Translations under genes and position numbers: made by a program | Notes under the pieces: model-generated | Database searches by the model: none | The model's input: only the letters and a program-made list of their open reading frames with translations | Told to the model about the DNA's origin: nothing | In this document: in pieces, positions 10,105-17,023 of the stretch | How positions within the stretch are numbered: position 1 is the stretch's first letter | Layout: each line of letters begins with the position of its first letter | Source of the DNA: Flagellimonas hadalis | GTDB taxonomy: Bacteria; Bacteroidota; Bacteroidia; Flavobacteriales; Flavobacteriaceae | Assembly: GCF_007785775.2 (NCBI RefSeq) | Contig: NZ_VNIK02000002.1 | Span: 395,017 to 459,016 of the forward strand | DNA: 64,000 nt | Reading direction: 5' to 3'

Positions 10105-10364
10105 AAATCAAGTTAAAATATATCGTCGTATTGGTCACTTTGGCCGCCATCGCTTCCATCATCTATGGTTTTTCCATCAAGGAAGAAGACCCGAACTTGG
10201 GCCATAAGTGCATTGGCCTGGGCACCGTGGGCCTATTTTTTGTGGCCATGCCCCTCTTTTTGATGAAAGAAAGCAAAGGGAAAAACATGAAAGATTATAT
10301 GTTGACTAAGGAAAACATTATTAAAATGCAAGAAAAGGAACGAAAAAAGACTGAAAATCAATAA
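10101..10364 (+). CDS. Small two-TM membrane protein coupled to the ClC gene
   Basis: Unrecognised 87-residue protein. Two hydrophobic segments (about residues 6-25 and 36-55) flank a short acidic loop, and the C-terminal third is highly charged and Lys/Glu-rich. Its ATG overlaps the ClC stop codon in an ATGA arrangement, so translation is probably coupled and the protein may work with the ClC protein. No catalytic motif is visible. Codon use looks like that of its neighbours. Confidence 0.75.
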   Translation: MKIKLKYIVVLVTLAAIASIIYGFSIKEEDPNLGHKCIGLGTVGLFFVAMPLFLMKESKGKNMKDYMLTKENIIKMQEKERKKTENQ

Positions 10365-10413
10365 TTTTCTTAAGATTTAATATTCAATTCATCCATCGCG
10401 ACCCAAAAAACTC

Positions 10414-10421
10414 TACTTTCG
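10414..10421 (+). promoter_or_regulatory. -7-like box upstream of the cold-shock gene
   Basis: TACTTTCG differs at one base from TAnnTTTG and lies 23 nt before the ATG at 10445. It is the best promoter candidate in the gap after the small membrane protein gene. Confidence 0.45.
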
Positions 10422-10444
10422 TGTTTTAACAAATATTTACATTA

Positions 10445-10639
10445 ATGACTGGTACAGTAAAATTTTTTAATGGATCCAAAGGTTATGGGTTCATTACCAA
10501 CGACGACACAGGAAAGGACATCTTTGTTCACGTTACAGCTTTGAACGGGGTGGAATTAAACGAAGGTGACAAAGTAGAATACCAAGAAGAAGACGGAAGA
10601 AAAGGAGTGGTTGCTGCACGTGTGCAGGTAATCGGATAA
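10445..10639 (+). CDS. Cold-shock domain protein (CspA family)
   Basis: Single cold-shock domain of 64 residues that binds single-stranded nucleic acid and acts as an RNA chaperone. Both RNP motifs are present: RNP1-type KGYGFI and RNP2-type DIFVHV. Length and start match the family exactly. It is monocistronic, with a promoter-like box upstream and an intrinsic terminator 28 bp downstream. Many Bacteroidota Csp proteins are constitutive, so cold induction cannot be assumed. Confidence 0.95.
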   Translation: MTGTVKFFNGSKGYGFITNDDTGKDIFVHVTALNGVELNEGDKVEYQEEDGRKGVVAARVQVIG

Positions 10640-10666
10640 CAACAATATTTTATTTTGATTTTTGTA

Positions 10667-10692
10667 GAACCCTGGCAATGTCAGGGTTTTTT
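10667..10692. terminator. Intrinsic terminator after the cold-shock gene
   Basis: Hairpin with 7-bp arms (10668-10674 and 10682-10688), a 7-nt loop and a run of T. It lies between the convergent csp and tadA genes. Confidence 0.85.
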
Positions 10693-10694
10693 AT

Positions 10695-11141
10695 TTAGTT
10701 CAAGTTCCTTCTCTGGACAAAGAACCTTTTGAGCAGTTCGGAAGCCTCATTTTCCATTACCCCTCCAAAAATTTCAGTTTTTGGATGTAGGTTTCCACCC
10801 ACTACACCGAATCCTCGCTCCAGATCGGCGGCCCCATACACTACTTTGGAAATCTGGCTCCAGTAAAGTGCCCCTGCGCACATCTGACAGGGTTCGAGGG
10901 TGACATAGAGTGTGCACCCGTGCAGATATTTACCTCCCAAAAAATTGGAAGCCGCCGTGATGGCCTGCATTTCGGCATGTGCCGTAACATCCTTTAAACG
11001 CTCGGTAAGGTTATGGCCACTGCCAATGATCCTATTGTTCACCACCACCACTGCGCCAACGGGTACTTCCCCGATCTCGAAGGCGGTTTCGGCCTGTTGC
11101 AGGGCCTTTTTCATAAAATAGTGGTCATCGAAGAGGTTCAT
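10695..11141 (-). CDS. tadA: Nucleoside deaminase, tRNA-specific adenosine deaminase (TadA-like)
   Basis: Probably deaminates adenosine-34 of tRNA(Arg) to inosine. The 148-residue protein has the zinc-deaminase signatures H55-A-E57 (catalytic glutamate) and P-C85-x-x-C88. The C-terminal RRNLN tail also resembles TadA. Members of this family can also be guanine or cytosine deaminases, so specificity is inferred from length and the AHAEMQAI and LEPCQMCAGA motifs. Single gene, convergent with csp and divergent from dxs. Confidence 0.88.
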   Translation of the reverse strand: MNLFDDHYFMKKALQQAETAFEIGEVPVGAVVVVNNRIIGSGHNLTERLKDVTAHAEMQAITAASNFLGGKYLHGCTLYVTLEPCQMCAGALYWSQISKVVYGAADLERGFGVVGGNLHPKTEIFGGVMENEASELLKRFFVQRRNLN

Positions 11142-11209
11142 TCGAAAAAAAAATTGAAAAATTCACGGATGGGCTAAGCTACGCATAAAAAAAGTTAGTC
11201 GATAATCGG

Positions 11210-11217
11210 TACTTTTG
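11210..11217 (+). promoter_or_regulatory. -7 promoter box of dxs
   Basis: TACTTTTG is a perfect TAnnTTTG element ending only 11 nt before the TTG initiation codon at 11229. The predicted dxs mRNA would therefore have a leader of well under 10 nt. Confidence 0.6.
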
Positions 11218-11228
11218 TTTTTTGTGCC

Positions 11229-13007
11229 TTGGAAAGACTTTTAACACATATCAATTCCCCTGAAGACCTCAAAAAATTGGGCCTGGACGAACTTCCCAGA
11301 CTTGCCCAAGAATTGCGGGAGTTCATCATTGACATTGTATCCACCAAAGAAGGTCACCTTGGTGCCAGTTTGGGGGTCGTGGAACTGACCATTGCCCTCC
11401 ATTATGTCTTTGATACTCCAAAAGATAAGCTGATTTGGGATGTGGGCCATCAAGCCTACGGGCATAAAATATTGACAGGAAGAAAGGAAATTTTCGAAAC
11501 CAACAGACAGCTTGGTGGCATCAGCGGATTTCCCAAACGGAGCGAAAGTGTATATGACGATTTTGGCACGGGCCACAGTTCCACCGCCATTTCCGCAATT
11601 TTGGGCATGGCCATGGCCTCAAGGTTGAATGGTGACCTTACCAAGCAACATATTGCCGTGGTGGGCGATGCCTCCATCGCCAGCGGGATGGCCTTTGAGG
11701 GGCTCAACCATCTGGGCGTTGCTGATGTGAACGCACTCATCATCCTGAACGACAATGCCATTGGCATAGACCCCAGCGTAGGCGCACTCAAAAAATACCT
11801 CACCAATGTCAAAAAAGGGACCGCAAAGGACGAGAACATCTTCGAATGCCTCAACCTGAACTATTCCGGACCCATTGATGGGCATAACATCAATGCTCTG
11901 ATAAGGGAACTGGAGCGGCTGAAGCAAATTGATGGACCAAAGCTGTTGCACATCATAACCACCAAGGGAAGAGGTTTGAAAAAGGCCGAGGAGGACCAAG
12001 TGGTCTACCATGCCCCTGGCAAGTTTGACAAGGTGACGGGGGAACGGCTCAAAAAATCCAAAGGGGCCGAACCTCCCAAATACCAAGATGTCTTTGGGCA
12101 TACGTTGGTGGAATTGGCCGAGAGAAACGACAAAATTGTGGGCATTACCCCGGCAATGCCCACCGGAAGCTCCCTAAAATTCATGATGGACAAAATGCCC
12201 CATCGCGCATTTGATGTGGGTATTGCCGAACAGCACGCAGTCACCTTGGCGGCAGGGATGGCCACACAGGGCCTTGTTCCTTTTTGTAACATCTATTCCA
12301 CATTTTTACAACGGGCCTATGATCAGATCATTCATGATGTGGCCTTGCAGAATATTTCCGTAATCTTCTGTTTGGATCGTGCCGGACTGGTGGGGCAAGA
12401 CGGCCCAACACATCATGGGGTGTTCGATCTCGCCTATTTGAGGTGTATCCCCAACCTTGTTGTTTTTGCCCCAATGAACGAAATGGAGCTGAGGAACATC
12501 ATGTACACTGCCCAATTGGGGCTAAATGGCCCCATTGCCATCCGATACCCTCGCGGACAGGGTACCACCTTGGATTGGAAAAATGAATTTGAACCGATCG
12601 AAATCGGTACGGGCAGATGCCTGAGGGAAGGCACCAAAGTGGCCATGCTCTCCATCGGCCATATCGGGAATGAGGTGGAACGGGCCATAATCGCTTTGGA
12701 CAACCCTGAAAAGGTCGGCCACTATGATATGCGCTTTGCCAAACCCTTGGACAAACAATTGCTCCGTACTATTTTTGAAAGGTACGATCATATCATCACC
12801 GTGGAGGATGGGTGCCAAATGGGAGGATTCGGATCGGCGGTATTGGAATTTGCAAACGGTGAACGGTTGTCCAAACCTGTTACCATTCTCGGTATTCCGG
12901 ACAAGTTTGTGGATCATGGCACAATGGAGGAGACCCACAAAATGGCTGGTATAGATTTTGATACGCTTTTTTCACATATACAATCAACCTTGGACCAATG
13001 CGGATAA
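11229..13007 (+). CDS. dxs: 1-deoxy-D-xylulose-5-phosphate synthase
   Basis: Condenses pyruvate and glyceraldehyde 3-phosphate in the first step of the MEP isoprenoid pathway, using thiamine diphosphate (TPP). The 592-residue protein has the N-terminal TPP-binding part (GHLGASLGVVELTIALHYVF; VVGDASIASGMAFEG with LNDNAIGI), the central pyrimidine domain with the catalytic Glu in GIAEQHAVTLAAGMA, and the C-terminal transketolase domain. It starts with TTG; no upstream in-frame ATG exists and the first residues already resemble family members. The next gene overlaps its 3' end by 10 nt. Confidence 0.95.
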   Translation: MERLLTHINSPEDLKKLGLDELPRLAQELREFIIDIVSTKEGHLGASLGVVELTIALHYVFDTPKDKLIWDVGHQAYGHKILTGRKEIFETNRQLGGISGFPKRSESVYDDFGTGHSSTAISAILGMAMASRLNGDLTKQHIAVVGDASIASGMAFEGLNHLGVADVNALIILNDNAIGIDPSVGALKKYLTNVKKGTAKDENIFECLNLNYSGPIDGHNINALIRELERLKQIDGPKLLHIITTKGRGLKKAEEDQVVYHAPGKFDKVTGERLKKSKGAEPPKYQDVFGHTLVELAERNDKIVGITPAMPTGSSLKFMMDKMPHRAFDVGIAEQHAVTLAAGMATQGLVPFCNIYSTFLQRAYDQIIHDVALQNISVIFCLDRAGLVGQDGPTHHGVFDLAYLRCIPNLVVFAPMNEMELRNIMYTAQLGLNGPIAIRYPRGQGTTLDWKNEFEPIEIGTGRCLREGTKVAMLSIGHIGNEVERAIIALDNPEKVGHYDMRFAKPLDKQLLRTIFERYDHIITVEDGCQMGGFGSAVLEFANGERLSKPVTILGIPDKFVDHGTMEETHKMAGIDFDTLFSHIQSTLDQCG

Positions 13008-14056
13008 TTTGTTTTCTGATTTTATTCTTTACTATTTTCTTTTCGTCACATGCACAGATCAATCGCTTAAAAGTATTCGAACCCGATAGTACGGAAACGG
13101 GTTTCAAGATTGTCCGCATCAAGGATACCAAACTCAAATACCTTAACCGAGAAGCAAAGCTCACCGACCCCCGTACCGTGCTGAACCGGGTAAAGCCATT
13201 GAAACGATGGTACAAACGCTTCAAACCTACTTCCTTTTGGAAAAAGGTGAACGAATTTGGCCTCAACATCAATGAGGTCTCCTTTGTGAACTGGAACGCG
13301 GGTGGAGACAATTCCGTCTCCGCACTGGCGAGCTTCCGTTTTGCACGAAACTATAAGTTCCGGTATCTGAACTGGGACAATGAGGCACAACTACGATATG
13401 GGATGAACGCCCAAGAAGGTAGAAAGCTCCGAAAAACGGATGACCAACTGAGGCTTTCGACCACCATAAGCTTTAGGAAGGACACCATAACCAACTGGTA
13501 CTATTCCGTAAAGGCCAATTTCAACACCCAATTCTCGAACGGTTTCAAATATCCGGACAGGGAGAACCCCATTTCCAGGTTCATGGCCCCGGGCTACCTT
13601 TTTGTGGGTATCGGTACTTCCTATATTCCACCCAACGACAAGTTTAACCTTTACATATCTCCCGCCACCATGAAATCCACCTTTGTTCTGGATGAGACGC
13701 TTTCCAATCTAGGATCTTTTGGTGTGGAAGCCGGTGACAACGTTTTTATGGAAATGGGATTTCTGGTCACCAATACCTGGGAAAAGGAAGTCCTGAAAAA
13801 TGTGATGATGAAGCACCGGATAAATCTCTACACCGATTATGTGCGGAGTTTTGGCAATGTTGATGTGGATTGGGAAATGAATTTCAACCTCAAGGTCAAT
13901 CAATATATCAATGCGAACATAGGCACCCATCTCATTTTTGATGATGACATCAAATTTGATGAGGTGGTGGCCGATGACGGTACCATCGTCGACCCCGGCA
14001 TCTCCCGAATCCAGTTCAAGCAATTGTTGGGCGTGGGGATTCTCTACAATTTTTAA
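12998..14056 (+). CDS. DUF3078 outer-membrane/secreted protein
   Basis: A 352-residue exported protein of unknown function with a Sec signal (MRIICFLILFFTIFFSSHAQ). The motif FGLNINEVSFVNWNAGG and alternating aromatic beta-strands to the C-terminal F indicate the DUF3078 family, probably an outer-membrane beta-barrel common in Bacteroidota. The start lies inside the dxs 3' end (10-nt overlap), so the two are co-transcribed. Its stop codon overlaps the stop of dgt on the other strand. Confidence 0.85.
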   Translation: MRIICFLILFFTIFFSSHAQINRLKVFEPDSTETGFKIVRIKDTKLKYLNREAKLTDPRTVLNRVKPLKRWYKRFKPTSFWKKVNEFGLNINEVSFVNWNAGGDNSVSALASFRFARNYKFRYLNWDNEAQLRYGMNAQEGRKLRKTDDQLRLSTTISFRKDTITNWYYSVKANFNTQFSNGFKYPDRENPISRFMAPGYLFVGIGTSYIPPNDKFNLYISPATMKSTFVLDETLSNLGSFGVEAGDNVFMEMGFLVTNTWEKEVLKNVMMKHRINLYTDYVRSFGNVDVDWEMNFNLKVNQYINANIGTHLIFDDDIKFDEVVADDGTIVDPGISRIQFKQLLGVGILYNF

Positions 14057-15411
14057 ATTGTCCGGCCCGTCAATTTATCGTGGATGTGCACAGCCGCACT
14101 ATCCGATAGACTGGCCACGAAGCAACTGGTGCCCAATAATATCGTATAGATGTCAACATCCGTTTTTCGGTACATTTCGGGCAGACTTTTCACGAGCAAC
14201 CGATCATAATTGGTGTCACGCCCTTCCTTGATGTTGACCAGCGCCGTGGTGTACATTTCCAAAAGATCGGATAGGATCCGATAGCCCGCCAATTCCTTGT
14301 CGATCACCTCGGTGGACTGATAGATCCTCTCCACACTCAATTTGATGATGTCCTCCACTTGGGCCTTGTATTTTCCCTTGTCCAAAAGTGCGGCGTCAAA
14401 ATTGCCTTCCAAGATCTTGTCCTCGTTTGCCACAAAAGTTTCAACAGCATCACCGATAAGAGTATTGATGGCCAAGGCCCTCAAATAGCTCAACCGGTCA
14501 CTGGAACTGGTCATGGCATTGTATTTTTGGGTGTTGATGCTCCCCTTCACCAAGTTGATGAGATATTCCAGGGCATATTCTTCCGGCACAAGCCCCAGAT
14601 TGATGCCATCCTCAAAATCGATGATGGTGTAGCAGATGTCATCGGCCGCCTCCACCAGACAGGTCAATGGATGTCGGAAGAAAGCCGTTCCCGGGGCATT
14701 GGGATTTGGCACTAATCCAATTTCATCGGCAACTTCCAAAAAGAAGTCCTTTTCCGATTGGAAATACCCAAACTTTTTGTCCGCAATATGTCGGGAAGGC
14801 TTTTTGGGCAATGAAGCCTTTGGATATTTCATAAAAGTTCCCAAAGTGGCATAGCTCAATCGAAGACCTCCTGGAACCCCTTCCCTAGATTCCGTCAATA
14901 GTTTAAAACCATTCGCATTCCCTTCAAAATCAATCAAATCTTGATATTCCACATCAGAAAGGACATCCCGATATCTTTTGCCGCTGCCTTGGGCGAAATA
15001 ATTCCCAATCGCCTTTTCCCCACTGTGCCCAAATGGCGGATTGCCAATGTCGTGCGCCAAGGCGGCTGCAGCCACAATGGCCCCAAAATCATTGAACTGA
15101 TAGCCGTGCACCTCGGACAGAAAGGGATATTTGGACAAGATCTGCTGTCCAGCGATGCGACCAAGGCTCCTACCCACTACGGAAACTTCCAAACTGTGGG
15201 TGAGACGGGTGTGCACAAAATCCTTTTTGGACCCAACGCTGATGGGCATCGGTATTACCTGTGTCTTATCCTGAAGGCTCCTGAAGGCAGAAGAGAAAAT
15301 GATACGGTCATAATCCACCTCAAAACCCAAACGGGTCTCGTTTTGCTCTTTGCGCAATCTTTTGCCTTTGTCCCCGAATCTCCGTAGTGAGAGTAGCTGT
15401 TCCCAGTCCAT
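14053..15411 (-). CDS. dgt: Deoxyguanosinetriphosphate triphosphohydrolase-like protein
   Basis: HD-domain dNTP triphosphohydrolase of 452 residues, expected to hydrolyse dGTP or other dNTPs to the nucleoside and triphosphate. The motifs are complete: RTLTHSLEV-type first histidine (HTRLTHSLEV), the AHDIGNPPFGHSGE signature with the metal-binding HD pair, and a distal VEAADDICYTIIDFEDG with the later Asp. The start MDWEQLLSLRRFGD is typical of Flavobacteriia. Monocistronic and convergent with the DUF3078 gene, with overlapping stop codons and no terminator between them. Confidence 0.93.
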   Translation of the reverse strand: MDWEQLLSLRRFGDKGKRLRKEQNETRLGFEVDYDRIIFSSAFRSLQDKTQVIPMPISVGSKKDFVHTRLTHSLEVSVVGRSLGRIAGQQILSKYPFLSEVHGYQFNDFGAIVAAAALAHDIGNPPFGHSGEKAIGNYFAQGSGKRYRDVLSDVEYQDLIDFEGNANGFKLLTESREGVPGGLRLSYATLGTFMKYPKASLPKKPSRHIADKKFGYFQSEKDFFLEVADEIGLVPNPNAPGTAFFRHPLTCLVEAADDICYTIIDFEDGINLGLVPEEYALEYLINLVKGSINTQKYNAMTSSSDRLSYLRALAINTLIGDAVETFVANEDKILEGNFDAALLDKGKYKAQVEDIIKLSVERIYQSTEVIDKELAGYRILSDLLEMYTTALVNIKEGRDTNYDRLLVKSLPEMYRKTDVDIYTILLGTSCFVASLSDSAAVHIHDKLTGRTI

Positions 15412-15619
15412 AATTTACTATTGGTGCAATATACGCCTAAGCTTCCATATGCGCCAAGCCAACCTGAAAGTACCCTTGTTTACTGCAACATTTTGAATTT
15501 TAATGATTTCTTCATTTTAGCATTACACTTAGGACATCTAGAAGGAGCTATTTTGTAAAGTTTACAATAAGGTTTTCGTTACGGATATTAGTTTTTGTCG
15601 ACTATTCTTCGAAATCCTA
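15412..15619. other. Non-coding stretch between divergent dgt and porin genes
   Basis: About 200 bp without an ORF longer than 15 codons. A TATTTTG at about 15549-15555 and a TAGTTTTTG at 15589-15597 resemble spaced-out -7 boxes on the plus strand. The stretch ends at an intrinsic terminator that serves no annotated gene, so it may encode a short RNA. Confidence 0.4.
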
Positions 15620-15651
15620 GGGCCGTCTTTTCAATAAGGCGGTCCTTTTTT
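15620..15651 (+). terminator. Orphan intrinsic terminator upstream of the porin gene
   Basis: Hairpin arms 15620-15627 and 15638-15645 (8 bp, two G-U pairs, 10-nt loop) are followed by six T. On the plus strand no annotated gene lies upstream before dgt, which runs the other way. It could be the end of a small RNA or a leader attenuator of the phosphate module. Confidence 0.7.
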
Positions 15652-15737
15652 GTAGAATACATTCTTATCATAACATACAGGAAACATTAATTTAACATTG
15701 GGTACGGTTCTTTGCAGCGACAAAAACTAGTACTGTA

Positions 15738-16952
15738 ATGGATATCAAAAAGTTGGCCCTTTTAGGGTGCTACTTTCTTTTCCTATGCATTCATTTTTCC
15801 TATTCACAGTACCAAGCCGAATCCACATTTGGCAAGGGACTTTTCAATATTGTGGGGAAGGATAGCAGCTGGACGGCAAAGGTCGGGGCAAGGATGCAGA
15901 TCTTGGCCGTTTCGTCTTGGGGAGAAACCCAAGATAGAGGACTTGGAAACCCCGAACAGAATTTTTTGATACGTAGGGCCCGATTGAAATTTGATGGATT
16001 TGTCCACACCCCAAAACTCAGGTACAAATTGGAGCTTGGACTCTCCAACCGTGATATTTCGGGGGGGTCGGAATTTACGGGAAACACCCCGAGATACATT
16101 TTGGATGCCGTGGTGATGTGGAACTTTTATGAAAATTTTGAACTCTGGTTCGGACAGACCAAACTGCCAGGGAACATAGAACGGGTCATCTCTTCGGCGG
16201 ATCTACAGCAAGTGGACAGGTCATTGCTCAACAGCAAGTTCAACATAGACCGTGACATGGGCCTTCAGCTAAGGCATCATTTCAAATTGGGAAAAAAAGC
16301 ATTGGTACGAGAAAAATTTGCCTTCTCGCAAGGTGAGGGCAGAAACGTTACTGTAGGCAATCAAGGAGGACACCAATACACTTCACGGTTGGAATTCCTT
16401 CCGTTCGGAAAATTCATTTCCAAAGGGGACTACAAAGGGGCCGACCTGAGCAGGGAACAGACCCCAAAGCTCATGGTCGGGGTCACTTATGACATCAACA
16501 AGGATGCCGTAAGGACCCGAAGCAATATGGGCACTTTTATGCAAACGGATACTGGCCTATACGAAACGGATATATCAACCCTGTTCGGGGACTTCATGTT
16601 CAAATACCGTGGGTTTTCCCTCATGGGCGAATATGCCCATCGCGATGCAGACGAGCCTGTGGCCATCAACATGGACGGCACGGAAACGGGGGACATTGTA
16701 CAGGTAGGGAATGCCCTGAACCTTCAGACAGGTTATCTTTTCAAGACCAATTGGGAAGTTTCCGCAAGGTACACCCACCTTGAATTGGATCAAGAAATCA
16801 CCGGAAAAAATCCAGAGGAACAATATACACTGGGACTTTCAAAGTATATTGTGGGGCACAAACTGAAGGTGCAGACAGACCTCAGTTACTTGGATGTGGA
16901 CAACGGAATGGACGAGGTGATGTTCCGGTTGCAATTGGACGTACACCTATAA
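15738..16952 (+). CDS. OprP/OprO-like phosphate-selective porin
   Basis: Outer-membrane porin, probably for phosphate or polyphosphate entry. The 404-residue protein has a Sec signal ending near SYSQ at residues 21-24. Regularly spaced beta-strands follow, with motifs of the porin O/P family (FLIRRARLKFDGFVHTPKL, YKLELGLSNRD, and a C-terminal FRLQLDVHL ending in a hydrophobic strand). The PiT phosphate transporter follows 71 nt later, which fits porin plus inner-membrane carrier acting in series. Specificity is inferred from family and neighbour. Confidence 0.88.
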   Translation: MDIKKLALLGCYFLFLCIHFSYSQYQAESTFGKGLFNIVGKDSSWTAKVGARMQILAVSSWGETQDRGLGNPEQNFLIRRARLKFDGFVHTPKLRYKLELGLSNRDISGGSEFTGNTPRYILDAVVMWNFYENFELWFGQTKLPGNIERVISSADLQQVDRSLLNSKFNIDRDMGLQLRHHFKLGKKALVREKFAFSQGEGRNVTVGNQGGHQYTSRLEFLPFGKFISKGDYKGADLSREQTPKLMVGVTYDINKDAVRTRSNMGTFMQTDTGLYETDISTLFGDFMFKYRGFSLMGEYAHRDADEPVAINMDGTETGDIVQVGNALNLQTGYLFKTNWEVSARYTHLELDQEITGKNPEEQYTLGLSKYIVGHKLKVQTDLSYLDVDNGMDEVMFRLQLDVHL

Positions 16953-17023
16953 AAAATAACCTTAACATAACTTAATCGTAGGTCAATCTCTTGATATTTG
17001 AAAAATTTTTTTGATTTTTAACT

